From UBA1563 sp041667115 (GTDB lineage: Bacteria; Bacteroidota; Ignavibacteria; Ignavibacteriales; Ignavibacteriaceae), in contig JBAYFO010000001.1 in the NCBI GenBank assembly GCA_041667115.1, positions 124,001 through 188,000 on the forward strand: a stretch of 64,000 bases of DNA, given 5' to 3'. How positions within the stretch are numbered: the stretch's first letter is position 1; each line of letters begins with the position of its first letter. Below the pieces are notes generated by a model. The model had not been told where the DNA came from, did no database searches, and worked only from the letters and a program-made list of their open reading frames with translations. Below are positions 1-8,879 of this stretch, piece after piece. The translations under genes were made by a program, and so were the position numbers.

Positions 1-414
1 ACTCAATGGATGATGAATGCTGTAATGGACAATTCTATTAAGTCTCATGCAAATGATCTTAAAGCACCGAATCTTTCTGATTCATCTTTGGTAAGAATGG
101 GTTTCGTGCATTATAGAGAAATGTGCGTCGGATGCCATGGCGGTCCGGGTAGAGAACAGAGTGAATTTGCAAAAGGGCTTTATCCCAATCCACCAATGCT
201 TTCTAAAGTTGTTGGAGATTGGACTCCTCAACAACTTTTTTGGATAACTAAAAATGGTTTAAAAATGACAGGGATGCCTGCATTTGGACCAACACATACA
301 GACGATATGATATGGGCAATTGTAGCCTTTACAAAAAAGCTTCCGACATTAACTAAGGAGCAATACCAAATCTTTGATAATGAAACGAAAGGTGAAAGTG
401 ACGAAGCAGATTAA
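1..414 (+). CDS. c-type cytochrome, 5'-truncated at window edge
   Basis: Mono-heme cytochrome c domain. The frame is open to base 1, so the start and presumably a signal or anchor segment lie outside the window; the first internal ATG at 10 is unlikely to be the true start. The heme-binding CVGCH motif is encoded at about 124-138, preceded by a 'HYREM' segment. The distal axial methionine is probably in 'KMTGMPAFGPTH', and the domain closes with 'WAIVAFTKKLP'. This pattern matches small periplasmic electron carriers of respiratory chains. The next gene is convergent, so nothing in view shows its partner complex. The domain call is firm; the electron-transfer partner is unknown. Confidence 0.85.
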   Translation, partial: TQWMMNAVMDNSIKSHANDLKAPNLSDSSLVRMGFVHYREMCVGCHGGPGREQSEFAKGLYPNPPMLSKVVGDWTPQQLFWITKNGLKMTGMPAFGPTHTDDMIWAIVAFTKKLPTLTKEQYQIFDNETKGESDEAD

Positions 415-521
415 TATACTCGTTAAATGTTCGTAGAATTAAAATGGATTGTGAAATCTTCTAGCAGAAAAATTTATAAGAGATACAATTTCGGTTCTAC
501 TTTGGTTGTCTCTTTATTTAA

Positions 522-551
522 TTAGCTGTGTAGGCAAACCTACGCAGCTAA
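522..551. terminator. hairpin terminator between convergent genes
   Basis: Inverted repeat with 13-nt arms (TTAGCTGTGTAGG / CCTACGCAGCTAA, one G-U type mismatch) around a CAAA loop. It overlaps the stop codon of the minus-strand gene ending at 540 and lies downstream of the cytochrome gene. The stem is strong, but the T-tract is weak on both strands, so termination is inferred from position between convergent genes. Confidence 0.6.
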
Positions 552-2342
552 TTTCTGTGCAAACATGATGTCTAATTTTTTTCTCTGTTCGGCAATGAAA
601 GAGGGGATTGATTTGAGATTTTCATTTTTGTAAGGCTTCGCTGAAGATAGTTCAAGAATATAGTCCATTCCCGATTCAAGATTCTCTTTGAATGTTTTGA
701 GATATGTTATTCCGGCTTCGTTAAGTTCCGTTGTCTTTAAGAGATTCTCAAAATAATTAACATACAATTCAACTTCCTGGCAATACATGTGGGGACGTTC
801 TTTAGAGACAAGCGATTCGCCCCTACCATAAATATGATCAATCATTTCTTTTAAAGTGTATTCTTTGTTCCACCAAACAATATTTGGTCCCGGGCAAATG
901 GCTTGAGGAGCCAGTCCTTTCTTTTGAATTCCGAGAGCAAGCAGAGCGCTGTTTCCGAGATGAACGCACAAGCAAACTTTTTCAGCAGCCCTTTCTTTAA
1001 GTTCGTCTTTTTCAGAATAAGAAATTTCTGAAGAAGTAATCGAATCGTATTTCTTTACAAGGAATTCTGTTGAGGCTGTGCAGATCGGCTTTTCGGTAAA
1101 TTGTTTGTTTGAAACAAGAAAACCTTTCGGACATGATGAACCCGGTTTTGCTTGCGTAGATTTTTCTTTCGTCCAAACTTCCGAACCGGTATTCCGGAGA
1201 TTATTAAACGGCACACCAAGAGGAGAGGCATTGCTTAAATAAAGATCGTCTTTCTTTGCGGTTTTTAATAATTCAAGAGTATCAACATCAACACAAGTTG
1301 CTTCGGGAACCAATAAAAACGGACTTCCCCAACCGACCGAATCGCAGCCGAAATCTTCAAGTAATCTTTTAGCTTCACCATCTGTTCCTACACCGCCTTG
1401 TACCGTAATAAGCGGTTCGTTCTGTTTAGCTTTTTCAGGATATTCCAATCCGACTTTTTCATAAAAACTTTGAACAATGGGTTGCAGTTGTGTAGTTAAA
1501 AGTTCTTTCTTCTCGCGGAATTCTTTTAAAATTGACGGAAGTAAATATCCTTGCGATGCAAACGCGTGTCCACCACAGTTAAGTCCCGATTCAATTCTAA
1601 ACTCACTTATTTCAAGACCTTTAGAAGCTAAAAATTTTCCTTGAATTAAAGCGGAACGAAAATCGCTAACTTTAATAGTGATCTTCTTTTTCAAATCGCC
1701 GGTTTTATCCCGGTAAAAATCTTGGAATTTTGAAATGTATCCGTATAATCCGCGGTTAAATCCTGCGGAAAAAACTACTGAAGAATTTAAATTACTATTA
1801 GCGAAACCTCTCAGCGCCGCTTTTGCATCGCTAAATTCTTCGCTAAGCAGTTCTCCTTTTTTATCGTAATTTGTTTTATCAAGCTTAGCCATAATGTTCA
1901 CGTCAATAGCGCCGGGATGAATTAATTTGGTAAGCTCATCGGCAAAATTGATCCGTTCAAAATCGTCTTTCATTTTTAAAAGTTTTGCATAAGCCGTTTT
2001 TAACGGACTGCTCTCCGGAAGCAGCTCAAAATATTTACTCTTTTCGTTATGCTCAAAGAAAGGTTGACTTTTAATCTCTTCAATTTTTTGTTGAACGATT
2101 TTAGACACAACATCTAAATAGGCGCTTATTCTTTTAGCCCGTCCATCGGGTTCAAAGCGCATGATAGGATGATATGGAAAGTTGAATTTTTCGCAGTAGT
2201 GTTTTCTAATCCTTTCGATAAGGAGATCATCTACAATTGAAATGACTGATGAAATACCATAGTGGGCAACACGGATCGGTGTATCGATTGAATAGCCCGT
2301 TCCCATTACGGGAATGTGAAATGAATGATAACTTTTGTTCAT
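540..2342 (-). CDS. conserved uncharacterised protein, possible TIM-barrel FMN-type enzyme
   Basis: A 600-residue protein whose function I do not recognise. The frame is open further upstream, but those 41 residues are hydrophobic and look non-coding. I start at the ATG at 2342, which gives 'MNKSYHSFHIPVMGTGYS'; the ribosome site is weak. The N-terminus ('PIRVAHYGISSVISIVDD') and a central 'VQGGVGTDGEAKRLLEDFG' followed by 'GWGSPFLLVPEA' resemble phosphate- or flavin-binding loops of nitronate-monooxygenase-like TIM barrels. That link is an inference from motif shape only. The second half has conserved-looking cysteines (SSCPKG, KPICTAS, KVCLCVH, AICPGPN) that could bind metal or a cluster. 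No signal peptide or membrane segment is visible. It follows a membrane phosphatase gene, separated by about 150 bases. Confidence 0.7.
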   Translation of the reverse strand: MNKSYHSFHIPVMGTGYSIDTPIRVAHYGISSVISIVDDLLIERIRKHYCEKFNFPYHPIMRFEPDGRAKRISAYLDVVSKIVQQKIEEIKSQPFFEHNEKSKYFELLPESSPLKTAYAKLLKMKDDFERINFADELTKLIHPGAIDVNIMAKLDKTNYDKKGELLSEEFSDAKAALRGFANSNLNSSVVFSAGFNRGLYGYISKFQDFYRDKTGDLKKKITIKVSDFRSALIQGKFLASKGLEISEFRIESGLNCGGHAFASQGYLLPSILKEFREKKELLTTQLQPIVQSFYEKVGLEYPEKAKQNEPLITVQGGVGTDGEAKRLLEDFGCDSVGWGSPFLLVPEATCVDVDTLELLKTAKKDDLYLSNASPLGVPFNNLRNTGSEVWTKEKSTQAKPGSSCPKGFLVSNKQFTEKPICTASTEFLVKKYDSITSSEISYSEKDELKERAAEKVCLCVHLGNSALLALGIQKKGLAPQAICPGPNIVWWNKEYTLKEMIDHIYGRGESLVSKERPHMYCQEVELYVNYFENLLKTTELNEAGITYLKTFKENLESGMDYILELSSAKPYKNENLKSIPSFIAEQRKKLDIMFAQKLAA

Positions 2343-2423
2343 AGAAATTTCTTTATAAATCAGCATTCTCGCCTTATGAAGCAGGTTCTGCGGGATGAAA
2401 ATGATGAAAGGTGAAAGATTAAT

Positions 2424-2440
2424 GTTTACGTAAAGTAAAC
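2424..2440. promoter_or_regulatory. small inverted repeat, possible operator
   Basis: GTTTAC-GTAAA-GTAAAC, a 6-nt inverted repeat about 85 bases upstream of the gene starting at 2342 on the minus strand. It could bind a regulator or be chance in AT-rich DNA. Confidence 0.25.
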
Positions 2441-2493
2441 TAATGACAATTATGAGAAAAACCAAACCAAAAGAAAAGGATTAACCCGTGAGA

Positions 2494-3588
2494 TTATTTT
2501 CTCTTTAAAACGATAACCGTAGCGTCATCAAAAATACTATTCTCGCCGATAAACTTCTTCAATTCTTTCAGCAAGCCGTCTTTAATCTCTTTGCTTGAAA
2601 GGTGTGAATATTTTATGATAGTATTTTTTAATTTTGGTTCACCAAATTCTGACTCGTATGTGTTTCTGCTTTCTATTAACCCATCGGTAAACAGGACAAA
2701 AACATCCCCGCTTTTGGATTCGATGAATAGTTCTTCCAGGTTCTCATTAAAAGTGGATTGATCTGTTAATCCGGTTCCAATTCCCTTTGGCTGGAAAAAT
2801 TCAAAACTATTTGAGCTGCGTGTGTATTTGTAAAGAGGCAGATGCCCGGCTCTCGCAAAAGTAAAATTCCCTTGCTCGTCTAGAGAGAGCACTGATGCAG
2901 TAAAGAAATTTCCAATCTTAATTTTTTTATATAATTCGGAGTTAAGTTGCGAAAGAATTTGTTTAGGAGTATGAAAAATTTTGCCCAGAACTTGAAACGC
3001 TGCCTTTATTTGAAGCATATATAAAGCGGCTCCAAGTCCCTTGCCGGAAACATCGCCAATAATAATATGCTGTAGCCGGTGAGTTTTTTCATCGCTTGAA
3101 AAGTCTAAATAATCACCGCCCACTTCTTGTGCAGTTTCATAAAAAAAAGCGATGTCGTAAAATTCATTTTCCGGTGGTTCTTGCGGTAGGGCACTAATCT
3201 GGACATCCCGGGCAACTTCCAATTCGTTCCGCATAATAAGTTTGTCAGCCAATTCAAATGCCAACAAAATATTTATTCCAACGAATCCGGATAACACATA
3301 AAACCAAATATCGTTTTGCCATCCCCACAAAAAAAGAAAAAGAATAACTAAATAAATAAATCTTCTTGCCGGATTAAGCTTTAGTAAAAAAGCTATAAAA
3401 AGATTTTTAGCTAATTTTAAATATCGTATCGGCTTACTTTTGGAAGAAGCTTCTTCGGCATATTTGGAATAAAAAGAAAGATAGCTGGCGGCATCTTTAG
3501 TAACCAATTGCCTGATTTCTTTCGCTGAAATATCGGAAGTTAATATCCCGAATAACTCTCTTAATTTTTTTGCAGTACTTTGAAACAT
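2494..3588 (-). CDS. membrane-anchored PP2C/SpoIIE-type serine phosphatase (RsbU-like)
   Basis: Predicted protein phosphatase of the SpoIIE/RsbU branch, 364 aa from the ATG at 3588; a longer TTG start at 3624 is possible but less likely. Residues about 65-115 hold two hydrophobic membrane segments. The catalytic domain follows, beginning 'RDVQISALPQEPP', the conserved linker seen in stand-alone RsbU-type enzymes. Metal-binding aspartates appear in 'EVGGDYLDF', 'IIGDVSGKGLGAALYM' and near the C-terminus in 'LFTDGLIESRN' and 'DDATVIVLK'. In other bacteria such enzymes dephosphorylate anti-sigma antagonists. No partner anti-sigma or STAS gene is visible nearby, so the target is unknown. It is divergent from the rsmB-like gene. 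Confidence 0.88.
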   Translation of the reverse strand: MFQSTAKKLRELFGILTSDISAKEIRQLVTKDAASYLSFYSKYAEEASSKSKPIRYLKLAKNLFIAFLLKLNPARRFIYLVILFLFLWGWQNDIWFYVLSGFVGINILLAFELADKLIMRNELEVARDVQISALPQEPPENEFYDIAFFYETAQEVGGDYLDFSSDEKTHRLQHIIIGDVSGKGLGAALYMLQIKAAFQVLGKIFHTPKQILSQLNSELYKKIKIGNFFTASVLSLDEQGNFTFARAGHLPLYKYTRSSNSFEFFQPKGIGTGLTDQSTFNENLEELFIESKSGDVFVLFTDGLIESRNTYESEFGEPKLKNTIIKYSHLSSKEIKDGLLKELKKFIGENSIFDDATVIVLKRK

Positions 3589-3738
3589 AAAACGGTTGAT
3601 TTTTTTAATTAAATTACATGACAAATGTAAATAATATTTTGCTACTTATTCCAACGGAAGAAAAGAAGTTTAAGCGGCAAAGCTGGAGGCAGTTGAAAGT
3701 GGAAAGTTACAAGTTCGTTTTGAAGAAAAGAAGGATAT

Positions 3739-4956
3739 ATGACAAAATTACATCGAAATATTTGCGAAGGAATTATTTTCAACCTCGATCAAATATTTTT
3801 CAAAAAAAGATTTGCCGATAAAGTTATTGAACAATCTTTAAAATCAAATAAAAAATGGGGAAGCCGCGACCGCAAATTTATTGCAGAAACAACTTACTCA
3901 ATAGTCCGCTCTTGGCGCATGTTAAACGAGATGATGGGCATTACTGCTGAAGAAAACAGCGATTATCTCTGGAAACTTTTTGCCGGATATCTCATTTGGA
4001 AGAATATTGATCTTCCGGAATGGGAAGAGTTTGTTTCTATTGATAGAAATAAAATATCAAATGAAAAAAGCGATAAACTAAGAGAAAGAAAAGTTAAGGA
4101 ATCAATTCCCGATTGGCTTGATGAATTGGGAGAAAGAGAATTAGGGAGCCGTTGGGATTCTGAACTTGCTGCATTAAATAAAGAGGCTCCGGTTATTCTT
4201 CGCGCTAATACTTTGAAAATTTCTAAGGAAAAGCTGGTAGAAAAATTTTTAGAGATCGGAATACAAACTTTTCCCCTTGATTTTACAAACGATGCTTTGT
4301 TGGTGGAGCAGAGGCAGAATCTTTTTAAAACTTCGTATTTTCAAGAAGGATACTTTGAACTGCAAGACGCATCTTCTCAACTTGTTGCAAATTATTTAGA
4401 CGTCAAACCGGGAATGCGTGTTATTGATGCATGTGCCGGAGCCGGTGGGAAATCTCTTCATATCGCTTCGCTTATGAAAAACAAAGGGAAAGTCCTCGCT
4501 CTTGATACGGAAGAATGGAAACTTACCGAACTTAAAAAACGCGCAAAGAGGAATGGTATTGATATTATCGAAACCCGGACGATAACTTCTTCAAAAGTAA
4601 TTAAGCGCCTTGCCGAAAGCGCCGACCGTTTATTACTTGATGTTCCTTGCTCCGGGCTTGGGGTTTTAAGAAGGAATCCCGATGCAAAATGGAAATTGTC
4701 TCTTCAGAGAATTGCCGAACTGAAAGTGTTGCAACAAAAAATTTTAGAAGATTATTCTTCAATGCTAAAACTGAACGGCAAAATGGTTTATTCAACTTGC
4801 TCAATTCTTCCTTCGGAAAATGAAGGACAGATAGAAAGATTTTTTTCATCTGAAAGCAACCGTCAGAAGTTCAAACTTATCGATGAAAGAAAAATTTCTC
4901 CTGCTGTTGACGGATTCGATGGATTTTACATTTGCGTGCTCCAAAAAATTAAATGA
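3739..4956 (+). CDS. rsmB: 16S rRNA m5C methyltransferase, RsmB/Nop family
   Basis: SAM-dependent RNA cytosine-C5 methyltransferase, 405 aa. The N-terminal 130 residues are helical and NusB-like, as in RsmB. The methyltransferase domain has the SAM loop 'DACAGAGGKSLHIA' near residue 230, the 'DVPCSGLG' motif (about 302) and 'YSTCSILPSENE' (about 352), which supply the two cysteines used by this family. The start at 3739 is supported by an AGAAGGA ribosome site five bases upstream. It precedes the dcw cluster on the same strand, but a 200-base gap with its own promoter separates them. Some relatives methylate position 1407 (RsmF type); the NusB-like domain favours RsmB. Confidence 0.85.
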   Translation: MTKLHRNICEGIIFNLDQIFFKKRFADKVIEQSLKSNKKWGSRDRKFIAETTYSIVRSWRMLNEMMGITAEENSDYLWKLFAGYLIWKNIDLPEWEEFVSIDRNKISNEKSDKLRERKVKESIPDWLDELGERELGSRWDSELAALNKEAPVILRANTLKISKEKLVEKFLEIGIQTFPLDFTNDALLVEQRQNLFKTSYFQEGYFELQDASSQLVANYLDVKPGMRVIDACAGAGGKSLHIASLMKNKGKVLALDTEEWKLTELKKRAKRNGIDIIETRTITSSKVIKRLAESADRLLLDVPCSGLGVLRRNPDAKWKLSLQRIAELKVLQQKILEDYSSMLKLNGKMVYSTCSILPSENEGQIERFFSSESNRQKFKLIDERKISPAVDGFDGFYICVLQKIK

Positions 4957-5004
4957 GAAGGTGGGAGAAAATTCCTATTTTCCTCTTCCTTTAACAACCG
5001 ACTT

Positions 5005-5017
5005 TAAGTCGATTTCC
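5005..5017. repeat. short palindrome CGACTTTAAGTCG
   Basis: Intergenic 13-base palindrome (arms CGACTT/AAGTCG) in the 250-base gap between the rsmB-like gene and mraZ. It has no T-tract. It shares the TTTA/TTAA centre of other intergenic hairpins in this window (see findings). Confidence 0.4.
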
Positions 5018-5121
5018 ATATTCCTATAGTTTATAATGAGTTACTCTCCCGATATTCCGCTAAACGCCTAAAAATAAATAAGTTATACTAAAAAAAACTT
5101 GCTCTTTTTTAAAGATTTTTC

Positions 5122-5152
5122 TTGACTTTGCCGAAAAAAATCACTTATTTTG
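5122..5152 (+). promoter_or_regulatory. putative dcw cluster promoter
   Basis: TTGACT at 5122-5127 is followed by TTATTT at 5145-5150 after 17 bases. The same element reads TTG ... TATTTTG, close to the Bacteroidota -33/-7 pattern. It lies directly upstream of the MraZ repeats, the usual arrangement in which MraZ represses its own promoter. Confidence 0.55.
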
Positions 5153-5175
5153 GGAGGTAGTGGGAGAAAGTGGTT
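5151..5175 (+). promoter_or_regulatory. MraZ operator (TGGGA direct repeats, 10-base period)
   Basis: Three direct repeats: TGGGA at 5151, TGGGA at 5161 and TGGTT at 5171, each beginning exactly 10 bases after the last. This is the known MraZ box architecture (TGGGN repeats separated by 5 bases). It sits between the predicted promoter and the preferred mraZ start, so autoregulation of the dcw operon is expected. Confidence 0.82.
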
Positions 5176-5205
5176 GAAAAATCCAAATATAAAGGAAGAG
5201 TTAAG

Positions 5206-5646
5206 TTGCTTAAAGGACAGTTTTTACATTCGATTGATAATAAAGGAAGATTAAGTATCCCGGCACGTTTACGGAAAAATGTTTCCCCGGAGGCTGAAAA
5301 TTCTTTTGTATTAACTTTGGGAATAGATAAGTGTATCGAAATTTACCCGAAAGATCAATGGAAATTAATAGAAGAGAGACTGTTAAAACTTAACTTCTTT
5401 GATCAAAGGGAAGCACGCTTTATCCGTATGATGTTGCAAAATGCTCAGGAAGACACGATGGATGCTCAATCAAGAATTTTAATTACGCAACCCCTTTTAG
5501 ATTATGCCGGGATTAAAAATGAAGTTCTCATTCTTGGAGCGCTTAAAAAAATAGAATTGTGGGATCCCAAAACGTATAGTGAGTACATTTCTTCTTCTAC
5601 GGAAACATTTGAACAAATTGCTTCTCAAGTTATGAGACTGGAATGA
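5206..5646 (+). CDS. mraZ: transcriptional regulator MraZ, first gene of dcw cluster
   Basis: AbrB-fold regulator of the division and cell-wall operon, 146 aa from the TTG at 5206. This start gives 'MLKGQFLHSIDNKGRLSIP', matching the usual MraZ N-terminus, and has GGAAGAG five bases upstream. A GTG at 5170 would add 12 atypical residues and lie inside the operator. Two SpoVT-AbrB repeats are visible: 'HSIDNKGRLSIPARLR' and 'DTMDAQSRILITQPL'. The family binds TGGGN repeats and controls its own operon; such repeats lie immediately upstream. The stop overlaps rsmH by four bases. Confidence 0.92.
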   Translation: MLKGQFLHSIDNKGRLSIPARLRKNVSPEAENSFVLTLGIDKCIEIYPKDQWKLIEERLLKLNFFDQREARFIRMMLQNAQEDTMDAQSRILITQPLLDYAGIKNEVLILGALKKIELWDPKTYSEYISSSTETFEQIASQVMRLE

Positions 5647-6569
5647 CCGACCTACTTCATCAACCGGTATTGTTGAACGAATCGCTTGATATGCTCATCG
5701 GCAATAAATCAGGAAAATATTTTGACGGGACTTTGGGATTTGCCGGACACTCCGAAGCGATCTTGCATCAACTAAATGATGACGCTCTTTTAGCGGCTAC
5801 AGATGTGGATGAAACCGCTTTCACCTTTTGCCAAAAAAAATTCGCGAATGATCAACGTGTGAAATTGTACAATTTTAATTTTACCCAAATAGACAGTGTT
5901 GCAAAATTGGAACAAGTGGAAGGTTTCGATGGAATCTTTGCCGACCTCGGTGTTTCTTCTTTTCAATTAGATAATGTTGAAAAGGGATTTACGTTTCGAG
6001 CGGAGGCTCCGCTTGATTTACGGATGAATAAAAATTTAGCTATCAGTGCAGCGGATGTACTTAATACGTTTGAAGAAGAAGAGTTAACGGATATCTTTTT
6101 TAAATACGGTGAAGAGAAAAACTCCAGAAAAATTGCTAAAACAATTATTGAACAAAGAAGTTCAAAAAAATTCCAAACAACGTTAGATCTTGTTGAAATT
6201 ATTGAACAATTAACGCCGCAATATTTTGTGGTTAAAACGCTCGCAAGAATTTTTCAAGCATTGCGCATTTATGTAAATGATGAATTGGGAGCTTTGAAAA
6301 CTTTTCTTACAAAAGCAGTTGATCTCCTTCTCCCAAGCGGTCGCATTGTAATTTTAACATATCATTCGTTGGAAGATAGAATTGTAAAAGACCTTTTTAA
6401 ATTTGAGGAATCGTCATGTATCTGTCCTCCCGGATTTCCGGTTTGTACTTGCGATAAAGTGAGTAGATTAAAAATTCTTACGAAAAAACCAATCTTGCCG
6501 AGTGAGGAAGAAATACAATTGAATAATAGATCACGAAGCGCAAAATTAAGAGCTGCAGAAAAGAAATGA
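5643..6569 (+). CDS. rsmH: 16S rRNA (cytosine1402-N4)-methyltransferase RsmH
   Basis: Methylates N4 of C1402 in the 16S rRNA decoding region using SAM. It is 308 aa, normal for the family. Family landmarks are 'HQPVLLNESLDML' at the N-terminus, 'YFDGTLGFAGHSEAIL' (SAM loop, about residue 27), 'GIFADLGVSSFQLD' (about 100), 'YHSLEDRIVKDLF' (about 240) and the C-terminal 'NNRSRSAKLRAAEK'. It starts inside the mraZ stop (ATGA overlap) and overlaps ftsL the same way, so the three are translationally coupled. Confidence 0.97.
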   Translation: MTDLLHQPVLLNESLDMLIGNKSGKYFDGTLGFAGHSEAILHQLNDDALLAATDVDETAFTFCQKKFANDQRVKLYNFNFTQIDSVAKLEQVEGFDGIFADLGVSSFQLDNVEKGFTFRAEAPLDLRMNKNLAISAADVLNTFEEEELTDIFFKYGEEKNSRKIAKTIIEQRSSKKFQTTLDLVEIIEQLTPQYFVVKTLARIFQALRIYVNDELGALKTFLTKAVDLLLPSGRIVILTYHSLEDRIVKDLFKFEESSCICPPGFPVCTCDKVSRLKILTKKPILPSEEEIQLNNRSRSAKLRAAEKK

Positions 6570-6895
6570 GCGGAAAGAAAGATCACCCGTTACTTCATGT
6601 GATGATAATTTTTGTCACCTCAATCTTATTGCTTTTGGGTTATGTAGGATTAAAGCTCCGCATCGACTCGATGAAAAAAGAAATCGTTATGGATAATGAA
6701 CAAATAAAACAATTGCAAAATCAACAAACGAAGCTGCTGGCGGATGCGCAATTTTTAAGTTCGGAAGAAAGGATCGTTCCTATTGCTATGGCAGAATTGC
6801 AGCTTGAAAAAAAATCACCAATCTATTCGGTTTCAATTTCGAAAAATGAATTGCAGAATTTTGTTACTGCGGGAGAGGAAGTGAATGAACAATAA
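6566..6895 (+). CDS. ftsL: FtsL-like septum protein
   Basis: Small bitopic division protein of 109 aa. It has a short cytoplasmic tail, one membrane helix (about residues 12-30, 'MIIFVTSILLLLGYVGL') and a coiled-coil periplasmic region ('DSMKKEIVMDNEQIKQLQNQQ'). FtsL sequences diverge widely, so the call rests on size, topology and position between rsmH and ftsI. FtsL normally forms a complex with FtsB and FtsQ that activates FtsWI. The gene overlaps both neighbours (4 and 11 bases). Confidence 0.85.
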   Translation: MSGKKDHPLLHVMIIFVTSILLLLGYVGLKLRIDSMKKEIVMDNEQIKQLQNQQTKLLADAQFLSSEERIVPIAMAELQLEKKSPIYSVSISKNELQNFVTAGEEVNEQ

Positions 6896-8879
6896 TCGAT
6901 TACTGTTTGTAGTCATTTTTGTTTTTTTAGGATTCCTTACTCTGGTTTTCCGGTTGTATAACATTCAAATTTTACACAATGTTGAATACGGTGCTTATGC
7001 CGAAGTGCAAAACAAGGGAACCCAGACAATTCAAGCGCAACGCGGATTGATCTATGATTGTAATGGACTGTTGCTTTCATTCAATAAGAATGAAGTCTCT
7101 TTTTTTGTTGATGTAATCTCTGCAAGAAAAAATGATAAGAAGAAAATTGCGGAAGTTTTCTCGTCGGAACTTGGAAATTCTTCCGCCTACTATCTCGGCT
7201 TGATGAATTCCGGTAAACACAGGAATGTTTGTATTGCAAAAAAAGTAAGCATGGAAAAAGCTGAAGCGTTAAAAAAATTAAGGATCAATGGATTAAAATT
7301 TGAGGATGACCCATCTCGCGTTTATCAGTATGACAATTTTGCATCTCATATCTTGGGATATGTAAACGCTTCGTTAGTCGGTGCTGATGGAATTGAAAAA
7401 TATTTCAACGATGAATTGAAGGGAGTTGACGGCAGCCGTATTATTTTGAAGGATGCTCGCGGCGAAATGATAACGGTGGTAGAGGAATCATTAAATCCAC
7501 CCGCTCCGGGGAATTCAATTTATTTGACGATCAATAAAACGTATCAAACAATTTTAGAAAGCGCGATCAAAAAAGCAGCAGTTGATAATGCGGCTGAAAG
7601 TGCGATCGGAATTATCATGGACCCTACAAACGGGAAAATTCTTGCCCTCGCAAACAGCAGCGATTACAATCCCAATTTTTATAATACATGTGACGATTCG
7701 GTTAAAAGAAACAGAGTTATTGCAGATATGTATGAGCCGGGATCAACATTCAAAGCAATTTCATTATCGGCATTATTAGATAAAAAAGTCTGTTCACCTG
7801 AGGATAAGGTGTTTGGTGAAAACGGAAGTTATAAATTTAAAAATATTACAATCAGAGATTCACATAATTCCGGTTGGATGACCGTGCAGGATGTTTTTGT
7901 AAGGTCGAGTAATATTGGAATGTCAAAACTTTCCCAACGGATCGACTCGCAATCTTTCTATCTTTATCTCCGTGACTTTGGAATAGGAAATTATACTGCT
8001 ATTCCTTTGCCGGGTGAGGCAAAAGGAAATTTGAAGAATCCCGAAAATTGGACTGATTATACAAAATCCTCTCTTTCGTTTGGTTATGAAGTGGCTGTTA
8101 CACCGATCCAGTTAACCGCGGCTTATTCGGCAATTATCAATGGAGGAAAGTTGTTTCAGCCGCAAATAGTTGAAAAGATTGTAACGAACGAAGGAAAAGT
8201 AGTTTCAACATTTCAGCCAAAGTTTGTAAGACAAGTGATTAAGAATGAAACTTCAGAGTTAATGAAGCATTTATTTGTAGCTGCAATTGAAGACGGTACC
8301 GGGAAGAAAGCAAAGCTCACTTACTGTACTGCCGGCGGAAAAACCGGAACTTCACGGCAATTAATTGGTGGAAAATATTCAACTCAAAATTATAACGCTT
8401 CTTTCATTGGATTTTTTCCAGCGGAAAATCCAAAATTTTTAATTTTTGTTTTGGTTAATGCGCCAAAGCAAAATAGTATTTACGGTGGTGATGTAGCTGC
8501 TCCGGTTTTTCATGAAGTTGCTTCAAAAATAGTTTCACTTTCTCCTGAGTTGATCAATCAACAACCAGGACAAAAAGAAGAAACACACACGTCCTTTGCC
8601 GTGAATGCGAACAACAAACCCGAACTGGTTTTTGCTTCAGCCGGAGCTGCTCTACCAAATATCGGCGAAATAGATTTCTCAAAAAAAGTGATGCCAAACC
8701 TTGAAGGAAAATCACTTCGTGAAGCAATTAAAATTCTTTCCCGGTTTAAAGTGAAATGTGAAATTACCGGAAGCGGTAAGATTATTTCTCAAGGAATTCT
8801 TGCAGGAGCGTCAATCAAAAAAGGAATGCTCTGTAAATTAACAGCACAAGACGAAACAAACGGAATAACGTTTTACTAA
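6885..8879 (+). CDS. ftsI: peptidoglycan transpeptidase FtsI/PBP3 with C-terminal PASTA domain
   Basis: Class B penicillin-binding protein that cross-links septal peptidoglycan, 664 aa. It has one N-terminal membrane helix (residues 5-25), a dimerisation domain from 'QAQRGLIYDCNG', and a transpeptidase domain with SxxK in 'EPGSTFKA' (serine about 287), SxN in 'RSSNIGM' (about 341-343) and KTG at 486-488. The last 70 residues ('MPNLEGKSLREAIKIL') form a PASTA repeat, as in SpoVD-like class B enzymes; E. coli FtsI lacks it. The start has AGAGGAA five bases upstream and overlaps ftsL. It probably works with FtsW, encoded downstream. Confidence 0.96.
   Translation: MNNNRLLFVVIFVFLGFLTLVFRLYNIQILHNVEYGAYAEVQNKGTQTIQAQRGLIYDCNGLLLSFNKNEVSFFVDVISARKNDKKKIAEVFSSELGNSSAYYLGLMNSGKHRNVCIAKKVSMEKAEALKKLRINGLKFEDDPSRVYQYDNFASHILGYVNASLVGADGIEKYFNDELKGVDGSRIILKDARGEMITVVEESLNPPAPGNSIYLTINKTYQTILESAIKKAAVDNAAESAIGIIMDPTNGKILALANSSDYNPNFYNTCDDSVKRNRVIADMYEPGSTFKAISLSALLDKKVCSPEDKVFGENGSYKFKNITIRDSHNSGWMTVQDVFVRSSNIGMSKLSQRIDSQSFYLYLRDFGIGNYTAIPLPGEAKGNLKNPENWTDYTKSSLSFGYEVAVTPIQLTAAYSAIINGGKLFQPQIVEKIVTNEGKVVSTFQPKFVRQVIKNETSELMKHLFVAAIEDGTGKKAKLTYCTAGGKTGTSRQLIGGKYSTQNYNASFIGFFPAENPKFLIFVLVNAPKQNSIYGGDVAAPVFHEVASKIVSLSPELINQQPGQKEETHTSFAVNANNKPELVFASAGAALPNIGEIDFSKKVMPNLEGKSLREAIKILSRFKVKCEITGSGKIISQGILAGASIKKGMLCKLTAQDETNGITFY

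Noticed and set aside
3618..3821. 67-aa ORF upstream of the rsmB-like gene
   Set aside because: Overlaps the true start region in another frame; lysine-rich low-complexity translation with no family features and no ribosome site.
5170..5205. GTG at 5170 as the mraZ start
   Set aside because: It would place coding sequence in the MraZ operator and add residues absent from the family; TTG at 5206 has the better ribosome site.
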